The position numbers and the translations under genes are program-made. DNA of 64,000 nucleotides. It comes from Streptomyces sp. TP-A0874 (GTDB lineage Bacteria > Actinomycetota > Actinomycetes > Streptomycetales > Streptomycetaceae). Each line of letters begins with the position of its first letter. Within the stretch, counting starts at the first letter, position 1. Location: NCBI RefSeq assembly GCF_001748085.1, contig NZ_BBZK01000008.1, forward strand, positions 248,001-312,000, in the 5' to 3' direction. This document shows, one piece after another, positions 23,278 to 32,203 of this stretch. The notes below the pieces were generated by a model, which did no database searches, was not told the origin of the DNA, and worked only from the letters and a program-made list of their open reading frames with translations.

Positions 23278-26200
23278 GTGCGGGGCTACGACCGCTACGA
23301 GGCTGACGACCACCTCTCGAAGTTCGAAGCCGAGATGGAGCGGCTGAAGACCGAGCGTGAGAAGGCCGTCCAGCACGCCGACGACCTCGGCTACCAGGTC
23401 GAGGTGTTGCGCGCCAAGCTGCACGAGGCGCGCCGCAACCTCGCCAACCGTCCCGCCTACGACAACGCGGACATCGGCTACCAGGCCGAACAGATGCTCC
23501 GCAATGCCCAGATCCAGGCCGACCAGCTCCGCACCGACGCCGAGCGCGAGATGCGCGAGGCGCGGGCCCAGACCCAGCGCATCCTCCAGGAGCAGGCCGA
23601 GCGGCAGGCCCGGATGGAGGCGGAGCTGCACGCCGAGGCGGTGGAGCGGCGCCGCCGCCTGGACGAGGAGTTGGCCGAGCGCCGGCAGACGGTCGAGTCG
23701 CACGTCAACGAGAACGTCGCCTGGGCCGAGCAGTTGCGCGCCCGCAGCGAGGCGCAGTCCCGCCGGCTGCTTGAGGAGTCCCGCGCCGAGGCGGAGCACG
23801 CGCTGTCCACCGCCAGGGCCGAGGCGCAGCGGCTGGTCGAACAGACCCGGGAGCGGCTGGGCGCCGAAGCCGCGGCCGCCCGCTCCGAGGCGGAGGCGCT
23901 CCTGCGCCGGGCCCGCACGGACGCGGAGCGGTTGCTCAACGCGGCCTCCGACCAGGCACAGGAAGCCAGCGACCACGCCGAGCGGCTGCGCGCCTCGGCC
24001 AGCAGTGAGTCGGAGCAGGCCCGGCGGCAGGCCGCCGAGCTGACCCGGGCCGCCGAGCAGCAGACGGCCGAAGCCGAGCAGATGCTGCGGGACGCCCGGG
24101 CCGAGGCTGAGCGGCTGCGGGAGGAGGCCGAGGCCGCAGCGGCCAAGCGAATCAGCGCCGCTGAGTCGGCGAACGAGCAGCGCTCCCGGACGGCGAAGGC
24201 AGAGATCGCCCGGCTGGTCGGCGAAGCCACCAAGGAGGCCGAGCAGCTCAAGGCCGAGGCCGAGCAGATCCGCGAGGACGCGCGTACCGAGGCCGAGCGG
24301 CTGCGCACCGAGACCCAGGAGGCGGCGCGCTCGCAGGCGGCCGAGGACTCGGCGGCCCAGCTGGCGAAGGCGGCCCGCGAGGCGGAGTCGGTACTGACCA
24401 AGGCCTCCGAGGACGCCGCGGCTACCACCAAGGCCGCCGGGGAGGAGGCCGACCGGATCCGCCGCGAGGCGGAGGCCGAGGCGAGCCGGCTCAGTCAGGA
24501 GGCGGCCGAGGCGGCCGAGCAGCTCAGGGGCGCCGCCAAGGACGACACCAAGGAGTACCGGGCCAAGACGGTCGAACTCCAGGAGGAGGCCCGGCGGCTG
24601 CGCGGCGAGGCGGAGACGCTGCGCTCCGAGGCGGTGGCCGAGGGCGAGCGGATCCGCGGTGAGGCCCGCCGCGAGGCGGTCCAGCAGATCGAGGAAGCCG
24701 CCAGCAAGGCCGAGGAACTGCTCGCCAAGTCGAAGTCCGACGCCGAGGAGATCCGCAACGCCGCCTCCGCCGAGAGCGAGCGGGTCCGCACCGAGGCGAT
24801 CGACCGGGCCACGACGTTGCGCCGGCAGGCCGAGGAGACGCTGGAACGGGCGCGCGGCGAGGCCGAGCAGCTGCGCACCGAGGCTCTGGAGCAGGCGCAG
24901 CAGACCGCGGACACCGCTGTCGAGGAGGCGGCGCAGCTACGCGAGGAGGCCGAACAGGCGGCTCGCGACCGACGGGCCGAGGCCGCCGAGGAGTTGACCC
25001 GGCTGCGGACCGAGGCCGAGGAGCGGCTCGCCGCGGCCGAGGAGGCGCTGGGCGAGGCCCGCACCGAGGCCGAACGGCTGCGGAAGGAAGCGGCCGAGGA
25101 GACCGAGCGGCTGCGCACCGAAGCCGCCGAGCGGCTCCGGGCGCTCCGGCAGCAGGCCGAGGAAGAGGCCGAGGGGCTGCGGGCCGCGGCGATCAACGAC
25201 GCCTCGGACGCCCGCGCCGAGGGCGAGGCGGTGGCCGTCCGGCTGCGCACCGAAGCCGCCACCGAGGCCGAGGAACTGCGTAGGCAGGCCCAGGAGAGCG
25301 CGGACCGGATCCGGGCGGAGGCGGACGCCGCTGCCGAGCGGACCGGCACCGAGGCGGCCGAGGCGCTCGCCGCCGCGCAGGAGGAGGCCTCCCGGCGCCG
25401 CCGGGAGGCGGAGACGCTGCTGGCGGACGCCCGCGAGGAGGCGAACCGGGAACGCGAGCAGGCCAGGGAGCAGAGCGAGGAGCTGCTGGCCTCCGCCCGC
25501 AAGCGGGTCGAGGAGGCGCAGACCGAGGCCCGGCGGCTGGTGGAGGAGGCCGAGCGGCGCTCGGCCGAACTGGTTGCCGCGGCGGAGGAGACCGCGCAGC
25601 AGGTGCGGGACTCGGTCAGCGGGCTGCACGAGCAGGCCGAGGAGGAGATCGCCGGGCTGCGGTCGGCGGCCGAGCACGCGGCCGAGCGGCTGCGGCGGGA
25701 GGCCCAGGAGGAAGCCGACCGGATCCGGACCGACGCCCACGCGGAGCGTGAGCGCGCCGCCGAGGACGTGGCCCGTCTGCGGAGCGAGGCCAAGGAGGAG
25801 ACGGAGACCGCCAAGGCGTTGGCCGACCGCACCATGGCGGAGGCGATCGGCGAGGCGGACCGGCTCCGCGCGGACTCTCGCGAGGAGGCCAACAAGCGTC
25901 GGGCGACCGCCGCGGAGCAGGCCGACCGGTTGGTGGCCGAGGCTTCGAAGGAGGCCGACCGGCTGCGGACCGAGGCCCAGGAGCGGGTGGCCGCGGCGAA
26001 GGAGCAGGCGGAACGGATCCGGGCCGAGGCGGAGCGGGTGCGCAGGGAGGCCCGGGACGAGGCCGACCGCACCGTGGACGAGGCCCGTACCGCGGCGGCG
26101 AAGCAGCGCAACGACGCTGCGGAACAGGCCGACCAGCTCATCACCGGTGCGCAGGAGGAGGCCGTCCGCGCGGCGGCGGCGGCCGAGAAGCAGGCCGACG

Positions 26201-26868
26201 CCATGGTCGGCGCGGCCCGCGCCGAGGCCGAACGGATCGTCAAGACCGCTACCGCCGAGGGCAAGAGCCTGGTGGAGCGGGCCCGCACCGACTCCGACAC
26301 CATGCTCGGCGAGGCCCGGCGGGATGCCACCGCGACCCGGGAGCGGGCCGAGGAGCTGCGGGTGCGGACCGAGGCCGAGGTCGAGGAGTTGCACCAGCGG
26401 GCCCGCCGGGAGTCCGAGGAAGCGATCAGGACGGCCAACGAGCGGGCGGAAGGCATCGTCAAGAACGCCGAGGAGCGGGCGATCTCGGCCGAGAAGAAGG
26501 CCGAGCGGCTCGTGGCCGAGGCCACCGGCGAGGCCGGCCAGGTGCGCCTGACAGCGGCCCGCAAGGCCGAGGCCCTGGTGAGCGAGGCCGAGCAGAAGAA
26601 GGCCGAAATCCTACGCGACGCCGAGCGGTTGCGCACCGAGGCGGAGGCCGAGGCCAAGCGCATTGTGGACGAGGGCAAACACGAGCTCGATGTTCTGGTA
26701 CACCGCCAGAAGGACATCAACGCCGAGATCTCCCGAGTTCAGAACGTGTTGGAAGCCCTGGAGTCGTTCGAGACTCCGGCGGTTCCGGACAACAGCGGGG
26801 AGAACGGCGCAAAGCCCTCCGCCGCAGCAGGGTCCACTCGATCGAGTGGCAAGCAGTCCAAGAACTAG
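23278..26868 (+). CDS. scy: polarity coiled-coil protein Scy
   Basis: 1196 residues from GTG (RGYDRYEADDHLSKFEAEME). After a short globular start and a canonical coiled coil (about residues 15-60), almost the entire rest is a charged helical repeat of Ala/Glu/Arg/Lys with EAERLR- and EEAEQLR-like units. This is the variant repeat known for Scy and FilP. Scy is the molecular assembler of the polarisome at Streptomyces hyphal tips, recruiting DivIVA and FilP and fixing tip number. Gene order mce-scy-filP is the standard one. S. coelicolor Scy is, as I recall, about 1326 residues, so this one lacks some repeat units. The tail ends SSGKQSKN. Confidence 0.95.
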   Translation: MRGYDRYEADDHLSKFEAEMERLKTEREKAVQHADDLGYQVEVLRAKLHEARRNLANRPAYDNADIGYQAEQMLRNAQIQADQLRTDAEREMREARAQTQRILQEQAERQARMEAELHAEAVERRRRLDEELAERRQTVESHVNENVAWAEQLRARSEAQSRRLLEESRAEAEHALSTARAEAQRLVEQTRERLGAEAAAARSEAEALLRRARTDAERLLNAASDQAQEASDHAERLRASASSESEQARRQAAELTRAAEQQTAEAEQMLRDARAEAERLREEAEAAAAKRISAAESANEQRSRTAKAEIARLVGEATKEAEQLKAEAEQIREDARTEAERLRTETQEAARSQAAEDSAAQLAKAAREAESVLTKASEDAAATTKAAGEEADRIRREAEAEASRLSQEAAEAAEQLRGAAKDDTKEYRAKTVELQEEARRLRGEAETLRSEAVAEGERIRGEARREAVQQIEEAASKAEELLAKSKSDAEEIRNAASAESERVRTEAIDRATTLRRQAEETLERARGEAEQLRTEALEQAQQTADTAVEEAAQLREEAEQAARDRRAEAAEELTRLRTEAEERLAAAEEALGEARTEAERLRKEAAEETERLRTEAAERLRALRQQAEEEAEGLRAAAINDASDARAEGEAVAVRLRTEAATEAEELRRQAQESADRIRAEADAAAERTGTEAAEALAAAQEEASRRRREAETLLADAREEANREREQAREQSEELLASARKRVEEAQTEARRLVEEAERRSAELVAAAEETAQQVRDSVSGLHEQAEEEIAGLRSAAEHAAERLRREAQEEADRIRTDAHAERERAAEDVARLRSEAKEETETAKALADRTMAEAIGEADRLRADSREEANKRRATAAEQADRLVAEASKEADRLRTEAQERVAAAKEQAERIRAEAERVRREARDEADRTVDEARTAAAKQRNDAAEQADQLITGAQEEAVRAAAAAEKQADAMVGAARAEAERIVKTATAEGKSLVERARTDSDTMLGEARRDATATRERAEELRVRTEAEVEELHQRARRESEEAIRTANERAEGIVKNAEERAISAEKKAERLVAEATGEAGQVRLTAARKAEALVSEAEQKKAEILRDAERLRTEAEAEAKRIVDEGKHELDVLVHRQKDINAEISRVQNVLEALESFETPAVPDNSGENGAKPSAAAGSTRSSGKQSKN

Positions 26869-26981
26869 CCACTCGAAAGGAGGTTCATTCTCCGGATCAA
26901 ACGGTCATTGACTCGCTGGTATCCCGTACACAGCCCTAAGATTCCCTTATCACCTCACCGGTCTCTTTCGACAGGAACCCC

Positions 26982-27920
26982 ATGAGTGACACTTCCTCCC
27001 CCTTCGGTATCGAGCTCGTGCGGCGTGGTGGATACGACCGCCAACAGGTGGATGATCGCCTCACTAAGCTCATCGCCGACCGCGACAGTGCGCTGTCGCG
27101 GATCACCACGCTGGAAAAGCGCATCGAGGAGCTGCACCTCGAGACCCAGAACGCCCAGGCCCAGATCGCCGACTCCGAGCCCTCCTACGCCGGTCTCGGC
27201 GCCCGGGTCGAGAAGATCCTCCGGCTCGCCGAGGAAGAGGCCAAGGACCTCCGCGAGGAGGCCCGTCGCGCCGCCGAGCAGCACCGCGAACTCGCCGAGT
27301 CCTCCGCCCAGCAGGTGCGCAACGAGGCGGAGACGTACGCCGCGGAGCGGAAGCAGAAGGCCGAGGACGACGGCGCCCGGATCATCGAGAAGGCCAAGGG
27401 CGAGGCCGCCGGCCTGCGCGCCGAGGCCCAGAAGGACGCGCAGTCCAAGCGCGAGGAGGCGGACTCCCTCTTCGAGGAGACCCGCGCCAAGGCCGCGCAG
27501 GCCGCAGCCGACTTCGAGACCAACCTCGCCAAGCGCCGCGAGCAGTCCGAGCGTGACCTGGCGGCCCGTCAGGCGAAGGCCGAGAAGCGCCTCGCCGAGA
27601 TCGAGCACCGCGCCGAGCAGCTCCGCCTGGAGGCCGAGAAGCTGCGGACGGACGCCGAGCGCCGGGCCCGTCAGACGGTGGAGACCGCGCAGCGCCAGGC
27701 CGAGGACATCACGGCGGACGCCAACGCCAAGGCCGACCGGATCCGCAGCGAGTCCGAGCGCGAACTGGCCGCTCTCACCAACCGTCGCGACAGCATCAAC
27801 GCCCAGCTGACCAACGTCCGCGAGATGCTGGCCACCCTGACCGGTGCCGCCGTCGCCGCCGCCGGTATGCCGGAGGACGACCAGTCGGGCGCCGGCGTTC
27901 CGGCGCAGCAGAGCCGCTGA
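26982..27920 (+). CDS. filP: intermediate-filament-like protein FilP
   Basis: 312 residues, MSDTSSPFGIELVRRGGYDRQQVDDRL. A short N-terminal segment and canonical coiled coil are followed by the same 51-residue-type variant helical repeat as Scy (AEEEAKDLREEARRAAEQHR). A Gly/Pro/Gln-rich tail ends PAQQSR. In Streptomyces FilP forms a subapical, tip-attached network that gives hyphae stiffness and interacts with DivIVA and Scy. It lies 113 bp downstream of scy with an AT-richer gap that probably carries its own promoter. A 14-bp stem terminator follows. Confidence 0.95.
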   Translation: MSDTSSPFGIELVRRGGYDRQQVDDRLTKLIADRDSALSRITTLEKRIEELHLETQNAQAQIADSEPSYAGLGARVEKILRLAEEEAKDLREEARRAAEQHRELAESSAQQVRNEAETYAAERKQKAEDDGARIIEKAKGEAAGLRAEAQKDAQSKREEADSLFEETRAKAAQAAADFETNLAKRREQSERDLAARQAKAEKRLAEIEHRAEQLRLEAEKLRTDAERRARQTVETAQRQAEDITADANAKADRIRSESERELAALTNRRDSINAQLTNVREMLATLTGAAVAAAGMPEDDQSGAGVPAQQSR

Positions 27921-27981
27921 CCGCCGACGCGGAGGACCGCCGTTAGCGGAACGGGGGAGTCCGCCCAGCGGTCCGGGGTTT

Positions 27982-28024
27982 CGACGCCCTTCGCCCGCCC
28001 GTTGAGGGACGGCGAAGGGCGTCG
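27982..28024 (+). terminator. terminator of filP
   Basis: A perfect 14-bp stem (27982-27995 with 28011-28024, core GACGCCCTTCGCC) closes a 15-nt loop about 60 bp after filP. It ends 7 bp before the -10 of the next gene. Confidence 0.85.
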
Positions 28025-28031
28025 CTGCTGT

Positions 28032-28037
28032 TAACGT
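28032..28037 (+). promoter_or_regulatory. -10 of a leaderless promoter for the ABC genes
   Basis: TAACGT ends 6 nt before the ATG at 28044, with no ribosome-binding site in between. The filP terminator stem occupies the expected -35 region, so either the -35 is poor or a regulator supplies contact. Confidence 0.4.
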
Positions 28038-28043
28038 GACGGC

Positions 28044-29093
28044 ATGATCGAGCTTGTTGGGCTGACCAAGCGCTACGGCGCCAAACTGGCGGTGGACGAT
28101 CTCACCTTCTCGGTCCGCCCGGGCATGGTCACCGGCTTCCTCGGCCCCAACGGCGCGGGGAAGTCCACCACCATGCGCATGATGCTCGGTCTGGACAACC
28201 CCACCAGCGGCGATGTCCGGATCGACGGCCTGCGCTACGCCGAGTTGCGCGATCCGCTCACCCACATCGGCGGCCTCCTGGACGCAAAGGCGATGCACGG
28301 CGGCCGGAAGGCCTACCACCATCTGCTCTGCCTGGCCCAGAGCAACGGCATCCCACGTCGCCGGGTGCAGGAGGTACTGGAGACCGTGGGTCTCACCCCG
28401 GTCGCCCGGCAACGCACCGGCGGCTTCTCCCTCGGCATGGGGCAGCGACTGGGCATCGCCGGCGCGCTGCTGGGTGACCCGCGGATCCTGATGTTCGACG
28501 AACCGGTCAACGGCCTGGATCCGGAAGGCATCCACTGGGTCCGCAACCTGATGCGGCACCTGGCCGGCGAGGGGCGCACCGTCTTCGTCTCCAGCCACCT
28601 GATGAGCGAGATGGCGCTCACCGCCGACCACCTGGTGGTCATCGGCCAGGGCCGGCTGCTCGCCGACACCTCGATGTCCGACTTCATCGCCGAGAACTCC
28701 CGCAGCTACGTGCGGCTGCGCTCACCGGAGCAGGAGCGTCTGCGGGACGTGCTGAGCTCCGAGGGCATCACCGCCACCGCCACCGGCGACGGGGCGCTCG
28801 AGGTGGACGACGAGGAGCCGGCACGCCTCGGCGAGCTGGCCGCCGAGCATCGGCTGGTGCTCCACGAACTCAGCCCGCAGAAGGCTTCCCTGGAGGAGGC
28901 GTTCATGCAGCTGACGGCCCAGTCGGTGGAGTACCACGCCCGTAGCGCACCCGCCGAGCGGGCCGCCGTCGGCGGCCCCGCTGCGGGAGCCGCCCCGGCG
29001 CAGCGACCACCGACCGCCACCGGCACCTGGGGGGCCGACTGGCGGGATCGGAGTCGACGGGACGGCAAGGGCGGAAGGGGGTCTGACCGATGA
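28044..29093 (+). CDS. ABC transporter ATP-binding protein
   Basis: 349 residues. Walker A is GPNGAGKST, the signature FSLGMGQRLG (a usual variant of LSGGQ in this exporter class), and Walker B RILMFDEPVNGLDPEG, with H-loop VSSHLMSEM. The first 220 residues are the nucleotide-binding domain. The remaining 130 form the C-terminal extension common in drug/lantibiotic-type exporters, ending in a Pro/Ala/Arg-rich tail. The gene overlaps the permease by 4 bp. Substrate is unknown; similar two-gene units export hydrophobic compounds or act in envelope stress. Confidence 0.93.
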   Translation: MIELVGLTKRYGAKLAVDDLTFSVRPGMVTGFLGPNGAGKSTTMRMMLGLDNPTSGDVRIDGLRYAELRDPLTHIGGLLDAKAMHGGRKAYHHLLCLAQSNGIPRRRVQEVLETVGLTPVARQRTGGFSLGMGQRLGIAGALLGDPRILMFDEPVNGLDPEGIHWVRNLMRHLAGEGRTVFVSSHLMSEMALTADHLVVIGQGRLLADTSMSDFIAENSRSYVRLRSPEQERLRDVLSSEGITATATGDGALEVDDEEPARLGELAAEHRLVLHELSPQKASLEEAFMQLTAQSVEYHARSAPAERAAVGGPAAGAAPAQRPPTATGTWGADWRDRSRRDGKGGRGSDR

Positions 29094-29854
29094 CCGTGGC
29101 ACGCGTCCTGCAGTCGGAGTGGACCAAGATCAGGTCTGTGCGGTCGACGGTGTGGACCCTGGCTCTCGCCGCCCTGCTGACCATCCTGCTCGGCGCGTTG
29201 ATCAGCGCCATCACCAACAGCCAGTTCGACCAGCTGTCGGGGAACTCCAGGATCGCCTTCGACCCGACCTTCACCAGCTTCTCCGGAATGGGGATCGGCC
29301 AGCTGGCGATGATCGTCTTCGGTGTGCTCGTGGTCTCCACCGAATACAGCACCGGCATGATCCGCACCTCGCTCGCCGCGGTACCCAGGCGCGGCGTCTT
29401 CCTCTTCAGCAAGATCGCGGTCGCCACGGCCCTCGCCCTGCTCGTCGGCCTCGCGACGAGCTTCGTCACCTTCTTCGTCGGCCAGGAACTGCTGGGAGAG
29501 CACGGCGCTTCCATCGGTGACCGGGGCGTACTGCGCGCCGTCGTCGGCGGCGGGCTCTACATGGCCCTGATCGCGATGTTCGCCATGGGCGTCGCCGCGA
29601 TCCTGCGCAGTTCGACACTCTCCCTGGGCATCCTGATGCCCTTCTTCTTCCTGGTCTCCGGGATCCTCGGCAACGTCCCCGCCACCAAGAAGGTCGGGCA
29701 GTACCTCCCCGACCAGGCCGGCACCAAGATCCTGCAGGTGGTGCCCACCGGATCGGCGCCGTACGGGCCCTGGGGCGGCCTGGGCATCATGGCCCTGTGG
29801 GTCGTGGCGGCGATGGTCGCCGGCTACCTGGTCATCAGGCGCCGGGACGCCTGA
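29090..29854 (+). CDS. ABC-2 type transporter permease
   Basis: 254 residues, starting MTVARVLQSEWTKIRSVRST, the usual ABC-2 N-terminus with a cytoplasmic amphipathic stretch. Six hydrophobic segments are visible, among them TLALAALLTILLGALISAI, LAMIVFGVLVVSTEYSTGM, VATALALLVGLATSFVTFFV and GLGIMALWVVAAMVAGYLVI. With the preceding ATPase it forms a half-exporter dimer. The ATG overlaps the ATPase stop (ATGA). Nothing in the sequence fixes the substrate. Confidence 0.92.
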   Translation: MTVARVLQSEWTKIRSVRSTVWTLALAALLTILLGALISAITNSQFDQLSGNSRIAFDPTFTSFSGMGIGQLAMIVFGVLVVSTEYSTGMIRTSLAAVPRRGVFLFSKIAVATALALLVGLATSFVTFFVGQELLGEHGASIGDRGVLRAVVGGGLYMALIAMFAMGVAAILRSSTLSLGILMPFFFLVSGILGNVPATKKVGQYLPDQAGTKILQVVPTGSAPYGPWGGLGIMALWVVAAMVAGYLVIRRRDA

Positions 29855-29906
29855 GCCCACCGGGCGCCGCCATCCAGCCCGGAGGCGGTCCCCCTCCGGT
29901 TCCGGG

Positions 29907-30230
29907 TCAGTAGCGCGGTGCGCTGCGGGACCTCCGCACCCGGGCGGTGCGGCGGTCCCGCGCTCTCCAGCAGGCCCGGTGCCAGTGCCTCCGGTCGTCC
30001 ACCGGGCCGTACCGCTCCCAGGCCACGACGTGCGGCACCCCGGGCGGGATCTCCTGGTCGCAGCCGGGACACCGGTAGTGCTTCGCGGCGGCGGTGCCGG
30101 CGATCTGCCGCACCACCCACTCCTCTCCCCGCCACTCCTCCGTGTGCTCCAGGCCGTAGCGGCCCCCGGGCTCATCCCGCGCCGCCCGCAGGGGCGCGGT
30201 GCCTCGGGGGCGGTTTCTGCGCGGGGACAC
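29907..30230 (-). CDS. small conserved Cys/His protein, often labelled ATP/GTP-binding protein
   Basis: 107 residues from the GTG at 30230 (SPRRNRPRG), with GAGG 8 nt upstream. The C-terminal half has YRCPGCDQEIPPGVPHVVAW followed by RRHWHRACWRARD, a CPGC...HWHRAC arrangement that looks like a small zinc-ribbon. The N-terminus is basic and probably disordered. Relatives are found throughout streptomycetes and are commonly given an ATP/GTP-binding label that no visible motif supports. A nucleic-acid-binding or zinc role is the better guess. Confidence 0.8.
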   Translation of the reverse strand: MSPRRNRPRGTAPLRAARDEPGGRYGLEHTEEWRGEEWVVRQIAGTAAAKHYRCPGCDQEIPPGVPHVVAWERYGPVDDRRHWHRACWRARDRRTARVRRSRSAPRY

Positions 30231-30440
30231 GGGGCACACCTCGCCGGGTAGGTGGACGGCTTGCCGTACCAGCGTACGCGCAGAGCCGGCGGAGAACCGC
30301 GTACCGACGCCGCCCGGCGCTCCCCCGCGGCCGGTTCAATGATCATCTGGAAACCTACCCGCCGGACCGTGCCTCCGGCACGTGTCAGGCGTTAACGCCA
30401 GTGGGGATGCCGGGGGGACGTCGAGGAGGCAGAGATCACG

Positions 30441-31475
30441 ATGACCGTGCGGGTAGGGGCGTTCGTACTGGCCGCGCAGTTTCCGGGACAGGGGCAGAGC
30501 GAGGCTCTGCACCGCGCCCTGCGGACCGCGGAGTTGTCCGAAGAGACGGGGCTCGACTCCGTCTGGCTCGCCGAACACCACTTCGTGCCCTACGGTGTGT
30601 GCCCCTCGGCCATCACCCTCGCCGCCCAACTACTGGGCGCCACCAGGCGGATCGGGGTCGGCACCGCGGTGAGCGTCCTGCCGACCACGCATCCGGTCGC
30701 TCTCGGCGAGCAGGCCGCTCTCCTGCACCTGACCTCCCGGGGGCGGTTCACCCTCGGCGTGGGCCGTGGCGGCCCCTGGGTCGACCTGGAGGTCTTCAAC
30801 GCGGGTCTGGCGGCGTACGAGGAGGGCTTCCCCGACTCCCTCGACCTGCTGCTCCGCTGGTTGCACGAGCCCCGAGTGGGTGCCAGCGGAGAGCGGTTCG
30901 CCTTCCGCGAGGTGCCGGTGGTGCCCCGGCCGGACGAGCTGCTGGACGGTCCGGCGGCGCCTCCGGTGGTCATGGCCTGCACCTCCCGCCGGAGCGTCCG
31001 GCTGGCGGCGGAACGCGGCCTGCCGATGCTGCTGGGCATGCACTGCGGGGACCAGGAGAAGGCCGACATGGTCGCCTTCTGGCGGCGCTGCGCCCGGGAG
31101 GCCGGTCTGCCGGCCGAGGAGATCGAGGGCGCGGCACACGTGTCGGCCGGCGTGGCGCAGCTCGCCGACACCAGGGCGGAGGCCGTCGAGACGCTGACCA
31201 AGGCGATGCCGGGTTGGTTCCGGCAGGGTCTGGGCGCCCACACCACGGTGGACGGACGTCAGCGGCGGATGCGCGACCCACACGCCTACACCGAACTGCT
31301 CTGCGGACTGCACCCCGTAGGGCCGCCTCGGCTCTGCGCCGACCGGCTCGCCGCCACCGCCGAACGCACCGGCGTGGGCCGGTTCGCGCTGCTGGTGGAG
31401 GGCTCGGGCGATCTGGTCGCCACCGAGGAGAACGTCCGGCGACTGGGCGCAGAGGTACTGCCACTGCTCTCCTGA
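30441..31475 (+). CDS. LLM-class flavin-dependent oxidoreductase
   Basis: 344 residues of the bacterial luciferase-like TIM barrel. Typical segments are GLDSVWLAEHHFVPYG, RIGVGTAVSVLPTTHPVALGEQAA and GRFTLGVGRGGPWVDLE. These bind FMN or F420. GGAGG lies about 10 nt upstream of the ATG. The closest functional group appears to be FMN monooxygenases and not F420-dependent glucose-6-phosphate dehydrogenases, but cofactor and substrate are not certain. It stands alone between the small Cys/His gene and a convergent SCO5389-family gene, from which a long terminator separates it. Confidence 0.9.
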   Translation: MTVRVGAFVLAAQFPGQGQSEALHRALRTAELSEETGLDSVWLAEHHFVPYGVCPSAITLAAQLLGATRRIGVGTAVSVLPTTHPVALGEQAALLHLTSRGRFTLGVGRGGPWVDLEVFNAGLAAYEEGFPDSLDLLLRWLHEPRVGASGERFAFREVPVVPRPDELLDGPAAPPVVMACTSRRSVRLAAERGLPMLLGMHCGDQEKADMVAFWRRCAREAGLPAEEIEGAAHVSAGVAQLADTRAEAVETLTKAMPGWFRQGLGAHTTVDGRQRRMRDPHAYTELLCGLHPVGPPRLCADRLAATAERTGVGRFALLVEGSGDLVATEENVRRLGAEVLPLLS

Positions 31476-31489
31476 AGGGCATCCCCGGC

Positions 31490-31542
31490 GGACCAGCCGC
31501 TCCGGTCCCTGGCTGGTAGTCAGGGGCCGGAGCGACTGGTCC
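31490..31542. terminator. bidirectional terminator, LLM gene / SCO5389-family gene
   Basis: Nested complementary blocks GGACCAG/CTGGTCC, CGCTCCGG/CCGGAGCG and CCCTG/CAGGG form a roughly 20-bp stem with single mismatches between convergent genes. Confidence 0.8.
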
Positions 31543-31596
31543 TGCTGTCACCCCGTATCGCACCGAGGCGAGGCACGGAGCGGCAGCGGGAACGGT

Positions 31597-31989
31597 TCAG
31601 CAGTCCCGCAACAACGGCGACTGGTTCAGCAGTTGCCCCCGCACCGAGGTGAACCGTGCCAGACGGTCGTCAGCCTCGGGGTCGAGCGGGAAGACCGCCA
31701 CCCGATGGCAGTTCTGGAAGGCCAGGCGTACCCCGAAGTGCCGCTGGAGTGCACCGCGTATCGCGTCACTGGCCATCGCACGGAGCAGTTGGCCGCGCGC
31801 CTGCTCGTCGGGCGGCGGCACCTGGTTGTCGGCGAACTCCCCGCCGTCCACTTTGAGCCGGGCCACCAGAGAGCTGATCATCTCCCATGCGTAGGGCAGG
31901 GAGTTCCGGACGCAGTCGACGAATTCCGCTTCGTCGACCTCGCCTCGCTCGGCCTTCTCGAGCAGGGCCGGTGAGACGTCGAGCGACAT
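31597..31989 (-). CDS. SCO5389 family protein
   Basis: 130 residues, MSLDVSPALLEKAERGEVDE. It is mostly helical and acidic in the first half, with segments PYAWEMISSLVARLK and ASDAIRGALQRHFGVRLAFQ, and ends in NQSPLLRDC. It matches the small family named after SCO5389, found across streptomycetes next to nucS. No catalytic motif, signal or membrane segment is visible. Being divergent from nucS across 214 bp is the standard arrangement. Function unknown. Confidence 0.88.
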   Translation of the reverse strand: MSLDVSPALLEKAERGEVDEAEFVDCVRNSLPYAWEMISSLVARLKVDGGEFADNQVPPPDEQARGQLLRAMASDAIRGALQRHFGVRLAFQNCHRVAVFPLDPEADDRLARFTSVRGQLLNQSPLLRDC

Positions 31990-32189
31990 GGGTTCTCCTC
32001 TCGCGACCCCGGTCTACGGGGTCTTGCGGGCAGGGATTCCTGAGGATGGTGACACTGAGTACAGAAACCGCGACTTCCTGCTTCCACGTTATGCCGGTCA
32101 GAGCACGCGCACCAGGAGAACGGACACACAACCAGCCATTTCCGAACGGGCTCATCCAGGGCGAATCGCGCGGAGACCGGGCTGTCGAG

Positions 32190-32195
32190 TAGCGT
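32190..32195 (+). promoter_or_regulatory. -10 of a near-leaderless nucS promoter
   Basis: TAGCGT ends 8 nt before the nucS ATG and no Shine-Dalgarno is present, so the leader would be at most one or two bases. No convincing -35 was found. Confidence 0.35.
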
Positions 32196-32203
32196 GACCG
32201 ACC

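Noticed and set aside
23478..26720. Several very long antisense reading frames across scy, up to 741 residues and Ser/Arg/Ala-rich
   Set aside because: They are the expected mirror of a highly biased Ala/Glu/Arg repeat at high GC3; composition is unlike any protein family and scy is clearly the real gene.
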